Source: Caryophanales bacterium
Lineage (GTDB): Bacteria; Bacillota_I; Bacilli_A; RFN20; CAG-826
Assembly (NCBI GenBank): GCA_028726925.1
Contig: JAQYPI010000025.1
Location: forward strand, 1 to 28,703
Reading direction: 5' to 3'
Length of the DNA stretch: 28,703 nt
Positions 21,323 to 27,795 of this stretch are shown here, piece after piece. The notes beneath the pieces are model-generated. The model searched no databases. It was not told the DNA's origin and saw nothing but the letters and a program-made list of their open reading frames with translations. Each line of letters begins with the position of its first letter. Within the stretch, counting starts at the first letter, position 1. Made by a program: the position numbers and the translations under genes.

Positions 21323-21598
21323 TTACTTGTTGAGTTCTTCTTTGAGGTTTTTGGACGGCTTGAAGTTGACCGAGTAGGAAGCAGCGATGTCGATCTTGTC
21401 GCCGGTCGAGGGGTTGGTGCCTTTCCGGGCGGCGCGTTCCTTGCGGGCAAAGATACCGAATCCGGAAATCTTGACAGTCTCGCCTTTCAAAAGTTCGGCT
21501 TTGATGATTTCGATGGCTTCGTCGATGGCAGCTTCAGCATCGCGGCGGGAGAGGACGCCTTTTTCAGCGATGGCGCTGACGAGTTCATTTTTGTTCAT
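21323..21598 (-). CDS. hup: HU family DNA-binding protein
   Basis: A 91-residue histone-like HU homologue, the usual size. It starts MNKNELVSAIAEKGVLSRRDAE and contains the HU/IHF signature GFGIFARKERAARKGTNPSTGD (beta-arm with the Pro of the DNA-bending tip) and VNFKPSKNLKEELN. It dimerises, bends DNA and compacts the nucleoid. The start at 21598 has AGGAGGAG just upstream; a longer in-frame reading covers the promoter. It is flanked by its own promoter and terminator, so it is monocistronic. A consensus cre site lies about 72 nt upstream of the predicted start site. Confidence 0.96.
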   Translation of the reverse strand: MNKNELVSAIAEKGVLSRRDAEAAIDEAIEIIKAELLKGETVKISGFGIFARKERAARKGTNPSTGDKIDIAASYSVNFKPSKNLKEELNK

Positions 21599-21631
21599 GG
21601 GATACTCCTCCTGGATAGTATGAACACTTGT

Positions 21632-21660
21632 AATATAAGGCCACTCCGACACTTTTGCAA
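21632..21660 (-). promoter_or_regulatory. hup promoter (TTGCAA-17-TATATT)
   Basis: Minus strand: -35 TTGCAA (21655-21660), 17-nt spacer, -10 TATATT (21632-21637), with a predicted leader of about 27 nt including AGGAGG. Confidence 0.75.
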
Positions 21661-21689
21661 AACAAATCGTCCGAACGGGGCTTTTGAAA

Positions 21690-21703
21690 TGAAAACGCTT
21701 ACA
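21690..21703. promoter_or_regulatory. Catabolite-responsive element (cre) upstream of hup
   Basis: TGAAAACGCTTACA on the plus strand fits the B. subtilis cre consensus TGWAARCGYTWNCW at every position and is flanked by AT-rich near-symmetric arms (TTGAAATG / CATTTTCAA). Its centre is about 72 nt upstream of the predicted hup start site, a position at which CcpA typically activates. The rest of 21661-21816 holds a short direct repeat CCAGAAGGG (21772 and 21803) and no clear der terminator. Confidence 0.6.
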
Positions 21704-21816
21704 TTTTCAAAAAACATGCTCAATTCTCGATTTGAACCCTTTCTTTAAGTATCAAGGGTGGAACGGGCAAGCCAGAAGGGCGGACTTGAGCAAGCCCCAG
21801 GACCAGAAGGGGGCGC

Positions 21817-23121
21817 TTATTTCTTCGCGCGATAGATGATGTGAATCGGGGTTCCCGTGAAATCGAAAGTCTCGCGCAGGCGGTTCTCGAGATAGCGCGT
21901 ATAGGAGAAATGTGCGAACTTCGGGTCGTTGGAGAAGAAGACGAACGTCGGGGGATTCGTCGAAACCTGGTTCGCGTAAAAAATCTTGAGGCGCCCGTGA
22001 TTGAATTCCGGGGTGGGATTCATGTTCTGGGCATCTTGGATGATCTGGTTGAGAATCGAGGTCGGGACCCTGCGGCAGGCAGAAGCGTAAGCCCGGTTCA
22101 CCGCGGGCAGGATGCTATCGAGACCGCGACCCGTGATCGCGGACACGAAGATAATCTCGGCGAAATCGAGGAACTTGAAGCGCTTCTTCACCTCGAGGGC
22201 GAATTGCTCTTGGCCAAGCCCTTTCGGGGCGAGGTCCCATTTGTTGACCACGACGACGATGCCTTTTCTTGCCTCGAAGGCGTAACCGCAAACATGGGTG
22301 TCTTGCTCGATGATGCCGACGGAGGCATCGATAACGAGGATGGCAACCTTGGACCGGTCAATCGCGGAAAGGGCGCGCAAGGCGGCGTATTTATCGACCG
22401 CTTCGTAGATCTTGCCCCTTTTGTTGAGACCGGCCGTGTCGATGGCGACGTAATTCTGGCCATCGCGGGTGAATGGGGTGTCGATCGCGTCCCGCGTCGT
22501 GCCCGCCAAATCCTTGACGATGACGCGGTTGTCGCCGAGGATGGCGTTCGTTAAAGAGCTTTTGCCGACGTTCGGGCGACCGATGAAGCAGAATGGAATC
22601 GAGTCTTCGTAATTCTCTTCCGCCTTCTCGGGAAGCAAGGAAATAACGCGGTCGAGCAAATCGCCCATGCCGATGCCATGGCTCCCAGAAACGGCGATAG
22701 GATCCCCTAGTCCAAGGCCATAGAATTCTTGCGCATTCGCGATCAGCTGGCGATTATCGACCTTGTTCACGGCGAGAATAATCGGTTTTTGCGTCGAATA
22801 AAGCATTTTTGCGACGGCCCGGTCTTCTCCCGAGATTCCTTTTTGACCATCGACGACGAAGACGATGACATCCGCTTCGTCGAGGGCGATTTCCACTTGG
22901 GCGCGGATTTCGTCCTTGAAAGGGGCTTTCCGGATTTCGATGCCGCCGGTATCGACGACGCGGAAGGTCTTGGTGAGCCATTCCCCGGTGCCATAAAGGC
23001 GGTCGCGGGTGATGCCGGGGGTATCCTCAACAATCGAAAGACGTTCACCGATCATGCGATTGAAAAGGGTGCTTTTCCCGACGTTTGGGGCGCCGACAAG
23101 CGCGACGAGTCCTAACGGCAT
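21817..23121 (-). CDS. der: Ribosome biogenesis GTPase Der (EngA)
   Basis: A 434-residue essential GTPase with two tandem G domains that acts in 50S subunit assembly. Domain 1 starts at GAPNVGKSTLFN (residues about 10-21), with DTPG, DTGG and NKVD. Domain 2 has GRPNVGKSSLTNAILG near 180, AGTTRDAIDTPF, DTAGLNKRGK and NKWDL. The C-terminal KH-like domain contains NQVSTNPPTFVFFSNDP and the end HIIYRAKK. All the motifs of the usual 436-residue family are present. It overlaps cmk by 10 nt. The order cmk-der-hup partly echoes B. subtilis, where cmk, der and hbs lie close together. Confidence 0.98.
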   Translation of the reverse strand: MPLGLVALVGAPNVGKSTLFNRMIGERLSIVEDTPGITRDRLYGTGEWLTKTFRVVDTGGIEIRKAPFKDEIRAQVEIALDEADVIVFVVDGQKGISGEDRAVAKMLYSTQKPIILAVNKVDNRQLIANAQEFYGLGLGDPIAVSGSHGIGMGDLLDRVISLLPEKAEENYEDSIPFCFIGRPNVGKSSLTNAILGDNRVIVKDLAGTTRDAIDTPFTRDGQNYVAIDTAGLNKRGKIYEAVDKYAALRALSAIDRSKVAILVIDASVGIIEQDTHVCGYAFEARKGIVVVVNKWDLAPKGLGQEQFALEVKKRFKFLDFAEIIFVSAITGRGLDSILPAVNRAYASACRRVPTSILNQIIQDAQNMNPTPEFNHGRLKIFYANQVSTNPPTFVFFSNDPKFAHFSYTRYLENRLRETFDFTGTPIHIIYRAKK

Positions 23122-23789
23122 GCTTTCACCCCCGTCTTTTCTTCGACGATGCGAAGGATCGCGTCGACGACTTCCTCGATCGTCATGTCCGAGGTGTCGA
23201 GGGGAATCGCGTCTTCCGCCTGCATAAGGGGGTCGAAATCGCGATGGGAATCGATGTAATCGCGGTTCTTGACGTCCGCGACGACTTCTTCATAGGTGGT
23301 CGGGATGCCCTTTTCCTGGTTTTCGAGGAAACGGCGTTTGGCCCGGGTCTCGACAGAAGCGATCTGGAAGATCTTCACCTCGGCATGGGGAAGGACGTAG
23401 GAACCGATGTCCCGGCCGTCCATCACGCAATTGTCCTTCTCCCCAAGCTCACGCTGGAGGTCAATGAGGGCGAGACGGATCCCTTTATAAGAGGCGATAT
23501 AGGAAACGTTCGAGGAAACAAGAGGTTCGCGAATCGCGCGCGTCACGTCGTGTCCGCACACAAAAACGCTGCCATCCTCCTTGAGGGAAATCCGCACTTC
23601 GGGGATCAAGGAGCAACTGGCCTCCTCGTTTTTGGGATCGAGCCCGCGATGCAGCACGTACCAAGTGAACGCGCGATACATCGCGCCGGTGTCGATATAG
23701 ACAAATCCCAAGCGCTTGGCGACGATCTTCGCCACCGTGCTTTTGCCTGCCGCGGCAGGCCCGTCAATCGCTATCGCGACATGTTTCAT
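23112..23789 (-). CDS. cmk: Cytidylate kinase
   Basis: A 225-residue kinase phosphorylating CMP and dCMP with ATP in pyrimidine nucleotide synthesis. P-loop IAIDGPAAAGKSTVAKIVA, YIDTGAMYRAFTWYVL, the substrate-binding DVTRAIREPLVSSNVSYIAS, CVMDGRDIGSYVLPHAEVKIF and DYIDSHRDFDPLMQAEDAIPLDTS are typical. GRDIG is usually GRDIGT and is here followed by S. The start is ATG 23787-23789 (MKHVAIAI), with AAGGAG correctly spaced. An in-frame ATG three codons earlier touches that ribosome binding site, so I rejected it. The site lies inside the end of the upstream small gene. Confidence 0.96.
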   Translation of the reverse strand: MKHVAIAIDGPAAAGKSTVAKIVAKRLGFVYIDTGAMYRAFTWYVLHRGLDPKNEEASCSLIPEVRISLKEDGSVFVCGHDVTRAIREPLVSSNVSYIASYKGIRLALIDLQRELGEKDNCVMDGRDIGSYVLPHAEVKIFQIASVETRAKRRFLENQEKGIPTTYEEVVADVKNRDYIDSHRDFDPLMQAEDAIPLDTSDMTIEEVVDAILRIVEEKTGVKACR

Positions 23790-23794
23790 GAAGA

Positions 23795-24091
23795 TCATCT
23801 CCTTAACATGAAGTAACCCCAGATGGTCAGGCCGAGGACGAGAACCGCGCCGACGACGGCCTTTAGGATGACCATGTTCTTTCTCGCGCGGAGATAATCC
23901 GCGTTCATTTGGTATTTGACCGGTTCATTCCCGAGTTCCTTGTGCACGAATTCGGCAGCGGACTGCGGGGTGACCGCCCGTTTGGCCCTTTCCTTTTCCT
24001 CTGGGGAGAGGCGAACGTAGGCGAAATCTTCTTCCGGCATGCGGCGAATCTCGTCGCGATATCGAGCAAAGCGTTCCATCCTCGTTTCCAT
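23795..24091 (-). CDS. Small single-pass membrane protein of unknown function
   Basis: A 98-residue protein I do not recognise. Residues 1-70 are hydrophilic and rich in Arg/Glu (MERFARYRDEIRRMPEEDF, LSPEEKERAKRAV). A single C-terminal hydrophobic segment (about 74-95, NMVILKAVVGAVLVLGLTIW) ends with MLRR, consistent with a tail-anchored protein with its N-terminus in the cytosol. It is the first gene of the operon with cmk and der. Its stop codon lies within the AAGGAGATGA that serves as the cmk ribosome binding site. The start is backed by a TAGAAT box 6 nt upstream and has no ribosome binding site, suggesting leaderless expression. Confidence 0.7.
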   Translation of the reverse strand: METRMERFARYRDEIRRMPEEDFAYVRLSPEEKERAKRAVTPQSAAEFVHKELGNEPVKYQMNADYLRARKNMVILKAVVGAVLVLGLTIWGYFMLRR

Positions 24092-24097
24092 GCCGCT

Positions 24098-24128
24098 ATT
24101 CTAGCGTACCTTCCCCTTAAAGGGAAGG
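24098..24128 (-). promoter_or_regulatory. Putative promoter of the small membrane protein-cmk-der operon, with inverted repeat over the -35 zone
   Basis: TAGAAT (24098-24103, minus strand) lies 6 nt before the ATG. The -35 zone carries an inverted repeat, CCTTCCC-N6-GGGAAGG (24109-24128), instead of TTGACA. The repeat could be an operator. The match is moderate. Confidence 0.4.
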
Positions 24129-24190
24129 CGCCACGGGCCCAAATGGCCTGGGATCCTTCGTCTCCGGAATAAAAAATCGCGAATCCAAGA

Positions 24191-24218
24191 TTGTCAAAAC
24201 GTCCCCACGCCTTATAAT
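24191..24218 (+). promoter_or_regulatory. Ferredoxin promoter (TTGTCA-16-TATAAT)
   Basis: TTGTCA (24191-24196), 16-nt spacer, perfect TATAAT (24213-24218). The transcript should start near 24225, just before GGAGG (24227-24231) and the ATG at 24241. Confidence 0.8.
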
Positions 24219-24240
24219 GAGGGCACGGAGGATTCCAACA

Positions 24241-24420
24241 ATGATCAAAGCCAAAGTTAACGTTGACGAGTGCATCGGTTGCGGCGCTTGCGTCGGAGCC
24301 CATGGCGACATCTTCGCGTTCAACGACGAAGGCAAGGCGGAAGCCATTGCCGAAGGTGATGAAGCGGACGTCGCGGATGCCATCGCGAGCTGCCCGGTCG
24401 CGGCCATCGTCGAGGACTAA
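24241..24420 (+). CDS. fer: Ferredoxin, single [4Fe-4S] cluster type
   Basis: A 59-residue electron carrier. CIGCGACVGAHGDIF supplies three cysteines (C-x2-C-x2-C) and SCPVAAIVED the fourth. The position after the third Cys that would be CP in two-cluster ferredoxins is HGD, so it resembles the monocluster ferredoxins of Bacillus (CIACGACGAAAPDIY). It has its own promoter, a GGAGG and a downstream terminator, so it is monocistronic and divergent from the cmk-der operon. An in-frame ATG 24 nt earlier lies in the -10 box and is rejected. Confidence 0.94.
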   Translation: MIKAKVNVDECIGCGACVGAHGDIFAFNDEGKAEAIAEGDEADVADAIASCPVAAIVED

Positions 24421-24431
24421 TCAGCAAAAAC

Positions 24432-24463
24432 AAAAAAGTCGCCTGACCAAGGCGATTTTTTTG
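24432..24463. terminator. Bidirectional intrinsic terminator for ferredoxin and ribU
   Basis: Stem TCGCC-TGACCAA-GGCGA (24439-24455) with T7 on the plus side and an A-rich run upstream that gives a T-tract on the minus strand. It lies between the convergent ferredoxin (+) and ribU (-) stops. Confidence 0.85.
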
Positions 24464-24512
24464 TCCCTCCGAAAAGGGAATTTGAAAGGAAAAGAGTTGA
24501 GAACGTGGGTTG

Positions 24513-25229
24513 TTATTCGCCTTTTTCGCGTTTGGCTTCCTGATGGAAACGCTCGAGGAAACGAGCCAGGAGTTTGTAGCAGACAAGGGTCACCGCGATG
24601 ACGATGGCGTCCTTGAGGAGGTTGAAAGGCAAGACCGCGAAGAACGCGTAGCTCCAACCGACGTTGCTGATTGAGGGAACGGCCGCTTGCATCATGCCAA
24701 GCAACGCCTCTTCCGTGAAGCCCATGAGATTGATGTAGAAGGGGATGAGGACGTAAACGTTGAGGACCATGGCGAGGAGTACTTGGACCACGGTGCCGGC
24801 GGCAATGCCGATCGAGGCGCCCGCGATGTTGCGCTTTTTCTGGAAGATGAGGGACGTGATCAAGACGTAGGTGGTGCTGAGGATGAAGTCCGAGAGCTCA
24901 CCAACATACATCGTGGAAGAGAAGGGGAGTTTGATGATCGATTTGAGGAAGACGGTCGCGATGCCAACCCAAGGGCCGAAAGCGAATCCGGCGATCATCG
25001 AGGGAATTTCATCGAGGTGGATTTCTAGGAAGGCCGGGAAGAACGGCAGCTTGAATTGGAAGATTGGGACGACGTAAAGAATCGTCGCCATCGCGGTGAA
25101 AATCGCGACGCGAGAAATGAAACGAACCGAAATCGAATTCGGGTGTTTCTTGAGGTAAAAGCCCAAAACAATAAAAGCCACGACGAGAACCGCCGCGACA
25201 ATGATGGGTACGTAAATCTTTGCATCCAT
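24513..25229 (-). CDS. ribU: Riboflavin ECF transporter substrate-binding subunit RibU
   Basis: A 238-residue integral membrane S-component that binds riboflavin and works with the shared EcfA/A'/T module encoded elsewhere. About six hydrophobic segments are visible: residues 5-25, 45-65, 75-100, 120-140, 150-180 and 205-225. RibU-type stretches include FFPAFLEIHLDEIPSMIAGFAFGP and FLKSIIKLPFSSTMYVGELSDFIL. The assignment is strengthened by the FMN riboswitch directly upstream. The start is ATG 25227-25229 after AAAGGAGAA; the longer reading runs into the regulatory leader. The N-terminal extension before the first core helix is longer than in short RibU proteins. Confidence 0.93.
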   Translation of the reverse strand: MDAKIYVPIIVAAVLVVAFIVLGFYLKKHPNSISVRFISRVAIFTAMATILYVVPIFQFKLPFFPAFLEIHLDEIPSMIAGFAFGPWVGIATVFLKSIIKLPFSSTMYVGELSDFILSTTYVLITSLIFQKKRNIAGASIGIAAGTVVQVLLAMVLNVYVLIPFYINLMGFTEEALLGMMQAAVPSISNVGWSYAFFAVLPFNLLKDAIVIAVTLVCYKLLARFLERFHQEAKREKGE

Positions 25230-25233
25230 AGCA

Positions 25234-25269
25234 TTCTCCTTTTTCGGAAAACCTCTGGGCAAAAGAGAA
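25234..25269 (-). promoter_or_regulatory. Ribosome-binding-site sequestering hairpin of the ribU riboswitch
   Basis: On the minus strand TTCTCTTTT (right after the aptamer) can pair with AAAAGGAGAA, the ribU ribosome binding site, with one bulged G. No T-tract follows any stem here. The expression platform therefore looks translational rather than terminating. Confidence 0.55.
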
Positions 25270-25381
25270 ACTTCTTCTTCTATCCGGACTTTACCGTTGG
25301 CTTCGGAATCTCACCGAATCATGCCTTTTGGGCTCGCGGGCTATACCGCCAGTCGACGTAATTCTCGTCGCCCTGAAGTTG
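25269..25381 (-). ncRNA. FMN riboswitch (RFN element)
   Basis: The minus strand holds the RFN core in order: ACTTCAGGGCGACGAGAATT, ACTGGCGGTATAGCCCGCGAGCC, the peripheral GATTCGGTGAGATTCCGAAGCC, and AACGGTAAAGTCCGGAT followed by GAAGAAGAAGTT closing P1. These match the conserved RFN blocks (CTTCAGGGC, CGGCGGTA, AGCCCGYGA, GATTCGGT, AAGCCGACRGT, AGTCYGGATG). FMN binding should repress RibU synthesis when flavin is abundant. It is independent support for the RibU call. Confidence 0.95.
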
Positions 25382-25388
25382 TGGGATT

Positions 25389-25394
25389 ATTATA
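25389..25394 (-). promoter_or_regulatory. ribU promoter -10 (TATAAT)
   Basis: Perfect TATAAT on the minus strand, 8 nt upstream of the aptamer P1 strand. No good -35 at 16-18 nt (TCCCAA-like). Confidence 0.6.
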
Positions 25395-25435
25395 GAGCGC
25401 CCATTTCTAACTTGGGAAGGGTTTTGCTAAAAATC

Positions 25436-25460
25436 ACCCCCTTCACCTAAAGTGAAAAAG
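25436..25460 (-). terminator. Possible weak terminator after parB
   Basis: CTTTTTCAC-TTTAG-GTGAAGGGGG can form a stem with several G-U pairs directly after the parB stop, followed by TGATTTTTAG, an imperfect T-tract. Confidence 0.35.
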
Positions 25461-26297
25461 TCATTCGCCGGCTTTTTTCAGGAAGGCATCCCGTTCTTCG
25501 CGCGAGGAAAAATGCAGGACAACCGACTCTTTTTTGAGTTCGACGCGAGCGACGCCACCCTTCTCCCAACGGTCAATTACGGCATAATGGGTCGCTTCTT
25601 TTTCCTTTTTGCTGCAAAGGATTTCCGTCTCGCGGACGGAATAGCGATGTTTCTCAACTTCCCTTGCCATGGCGTCGATTTCCTTCGAGGGCAAAGAGGC
25701 GATGGCCCGCGCCTGGCCATAGCTTAGCTTGCCGAGGCAAATGTCCTTTCGGACCCATTTCGGCAATTTCAGGATACGCAGAATGTTCGTGATTTGGCTT
25801 CGGGACTGGTGGGAAAGGTCCGCGAGCATTTGCTGGGTGTAGGAAAACTGACGGGCGAGCGCATCGCAAACGAGAGCCATCTCGACGACGTTGCTTTCCC
25901 GTTGGTCGCGGGTGTCGGCAAGGAGCATAAGAAGCGTTTCCTCGTCGCCGACCTCAAGAATCGCGGCCGGCAGGGCGAGCATGCCCATCGCCCTCGCGGC
26001 GAAAAAGCGTTTGCGACCAAGGATGATCTCGTATCGTCCGTTTTCCTTTTTCCGCACGGCGACGGGATTATAAAAACCTTTCTTCTGGAGGCTCGATCCA
26101 AACGAGGCCACGACCTCATCGGGCAAAACGACTTCATCGACAAAGGCGTTGTCGTCAATCAAAGAAACCGACAGCAGTTTCGTCGGAGCGCTTTGGTATT
26201 CCTTCTCCATCTCGGCGATGACGTCTTGATGGGAGAATTTTTCGATCAAAGAGGAGAGCGACCCTTGGAGGATCGGTCCTTTGTCAGAAGGTTTCAT
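25461..26297 (-). CDS. parB: Divergent ParB/Spo0J-family chromosome partition protein
   Basis: A 278-residue DNA-binding protein partner of ParA. The N-terminal ParB domain includes VVASFGSSLQKKGFYNPVAV, RYEIILGRKRFFAARAMG (residues about 89-105, the G-x2-R-x2-A CTP-binding box) and a helix-turn-helix at about 152-178 (YTQQMLADLSHQSRSQITNILR). The second CTPase motif, normally ENxQR, reads TRDQR (129-133), losing the Glu-Asn that contact the metal and nucleotide in Spo0J. The N-terminal ParA-contact motif (GLGRGLxALI) appears only as LQGSLSSLI. Noc is a possible alternative paralogue. The start at 26297 has AAGGAGG and overlaps the parA stop by 14 nt. Confidence 0.88.
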   Translation of the reverse strand: MKPSDKGPILQGSLSSLIEKFSHQDVIAEMEKEYQSAPTKLLSVSLIDDNAFVDEVVLPDEVVASFGSSLQKKGFYNPVAVRKKENGRYEIILGRKRFFAARAMGMLALPAAILEVGDEETLLMLLADTRDQRESNVVEMALVCDALARQFSYTQQMLADLSHQSRSQITNILRILKLPKWVRKDICLGKLSYGQARAIASLPSKEIDAMAREVEKHRYSVRETEILCSKKEKEATHYAVIDRWEKGGVARVELKKESVVLHFSSREERDAFLKKAGE

Positions 26298-27057
26298 GAT
26301 CGATGACCTCCTTGGCGAGGGACAAATAGGCATAGCTTCCTTGAGAGGTCGGGCGGAAGGACGTGACGGGAAGGCCACGGGCCTGGGATTCCGAGACGCT
26401 TTGATTCCTCGGGATCGAGGTCACGAAAGTCGTTTCCTTGAAAAGGCGGCGCACTTCCTGCTGGATTTCCATGCCGAGTTGCGTCCTCGAGTCGTACATC
26501 GTGAGAAGGAATCCCTCGATTTTGAGGGAGGCGTTGAGCTCGTTTTGAACGTTGTGGATGGAAGAGAGGATCGAGGCGACCGCTTCCATCGCGAAATACT
26601 CGCACTGGACGGGAATGAGAACGCTCGAGCTCGCAGAAAGAGCATTGAGATTGAGAAGGCCAAGGGATGGGGGACAATCGATGATGATGTAATCGTAACG
26701 TTCCTCGAGGGGGGCAAGCGCGGATTTGAGCAAGCCGAAGGGTCTTTCCATCGGGCGGGCATACATCGAGGCTTCGAGGGATGCCAAACGAAGATTGGCG
26801 GGAATGATATCCAAGCCGTCGAAAGCGGTGTGGACGATCGTTTTCTCGATGCCGACTTGGCCAAGAAGGGCATCGTAAATCGAGAAAGGAACCGCGGTGA
26901 TGTCAACGCCTAATCCCCTCCCGGCGTTCCCTTGGGGATCCATGTCGACAAGTAGCACCTTGCGCGAAAAATGGGCGAGGGCGCTCGAGAGATTGATGGC
27001 GGTCGTCGTTTTGCCGACGCCTCCTTTTTGATTCGCGATCGAAATGGTCTTGGCCAT
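26284..27057 (-). CDS. parA: ParA/Soj chromosome-partitioning ATPase
   Basis: A 257-residue deviant-Walker ATPase that forms a nucleoid gradient with ParB for origin segregation and regulates DnaA in Bacillus. The deviant P-loop IANQKGGVGKTTTAINLSSAL is at the very N-terminus. LLVDMDPQGNAGRGLG, YDYIIIDCPPSLGLLNLNAL and VLIPVQCEYFAMEAVASIL complete the fold. It has no N-terminal helix-turn-helix, as in chromosomal Soj. It is translationally coupled to parB. There is no Shine-Dalgarno; a TACAAT box lies 6 nt before the ATG, predicting a leaderless mRNA. It follows rsmG after 39 nt. Confidence 0.97.
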   Translation of the reverse strand: MAKTISIANQKGGVGKTTTAINLSSALAHFSRKVLLVDMDPQGNAGRGLGVDITAVPFSIYDALLGQVGIEKTIVHTAFDGLDIIPANLRLASLEASMYARPMERPFGLLKSALAPLEERYDYIIIDCPPSLGLLNLNALSASSSVLIPVQCEYFAMEAVASILSSIHNVQNELNASLKIEGFLLTMYDSRTQLGMEIQQEVRRLFKETTFVTSIPRNQSVSESQARGLPVTSFRPTSQGSYAYLSLAKEVIDHETF

Positions 27058-27063
27058 AAGAAA

Positions 27064-27091
27064 ATTGTACCGATGACTCCGGATTCCGCAA
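27064..27091 (-). promoter_or_regulatory. parA-parB promoter (TTGCGG-16-TACAAT), leaderless arrangement
   Basis: Minus strand TTGCGG (27086-27091), 16-nt spacer, TACAAT (27064-27069), then TTTCTT and the parA ATG. The expected start site coincides with the start codon. Confidence 0.6.
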
Positions 27092-27096
27092 GGCGC

Positions 27097-27795
27097 CTAA
27101 AGAGGCTTTTTCACGATTTCGGCCCAAGGACGCGGGAAGCGGGGAGGGGTTCTTCCCGTTTTCTCGAAGGTGAAATTCATCCTCGTCTCTCCCCCGGGCA
27201 AAACGATGGTCTTTTTCTTCCGCAAGTGCAGACTCAGTTTCTTCTCGGCGTTTAGCGACGCGAAGAGCTCTTCTTCCCCTCGAGGCCCTTTCATCGCGAG
27301 AACAGTGCCATTCATCTTGACGAGGGGCGTCGCGACTTCGAGGAAAACGTTCATCTGAGCGAACCCTCTCGAAGTGACGCAGTCAAAGGACTCGCGCTCG
27401 TTTTTCATGTCCTCGACGCGGCCGATATGGAACGTCAAGTTCTCGATTTGCAGGGTTTTCTTGACTTCTTCTAGGAACAGGAACTTCTTTTTGGTGGCAT
27501 CGATCAACGTGACGTTCGACGTGGGGAACGCCAAGGCGATGATGATGCCCGGGAATCCGGCGCCCGAACCAATATCCGCGACGCTCTTGCCCGAGAAATC
27601 GTAAACCGCGGCGCAGGTCAAAGAATCGAGGAAATGCTTTTCGATCACCTCGGGCTCTTCGACGATGGCGGTTAGGTTCATTTTCTCGTTCCATTCCTTC
27701 AGGAGTTTGGCATACGTTTTCAGCTTTTCCTGAAGTTCTGGGGAAATAGAAACGCCATACTCTTGGGCGGCGGGAATCAATTCTTCGTAAGTCAT
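27097..27795 (-). CDS. rsmG: 16S rRNA (guanine527-N7)-methyltransferase RsmG (GidB)
   Basis: A 232-residue SAM-dependent methyltransferase acting on G527 of 16S rRNA. LLKEWNEKMNLTAIVEEPEVIEKHFLDSL is the family N-terminal signature; VADIGSGAGFPGIIIALAFP is the SAM-binding motif I. VTLIDATKKKFLFLEEV and FDCVTSRGFAQMNVFLEVATPLVKMNG follow (usual SRAVA). Its ATG overlaps the mnmG stop by 4 nt. The mnmG-rsmG pair next to parA-parB is the ancestral origin-proximal order. No clear terminator separates it from parA. Confidence 0.97.
   Translation of the reverse strand: MTYEELIPAAQEYGVSISPELQEKLKTYAKLLKEWNEKMNLTAIVEEPEVIEKHFLDSLTCAAVYDFSGKSVADIGSGAGFPGIIIALAFPTSNVTLIDATKKKFLFLEEVKKTLQIENLTFHIGRVEDMKNERESFDCVTSRGFAQMNVFLEVATPLVKMNGTVLAMKGPRGEEELFASLNAEKKLSLHLRKKKTIVLPGGETRMNFTFEKTGRTPPRFPRPWAEIVKKPL

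Noticed and set aside
21772..21811. Direct repeat CCAGAAGGG twice, 31 nt apart, just downstream of der
   Set aside because: Only two short copies, without mobile-element features or symmetry; probably chance.
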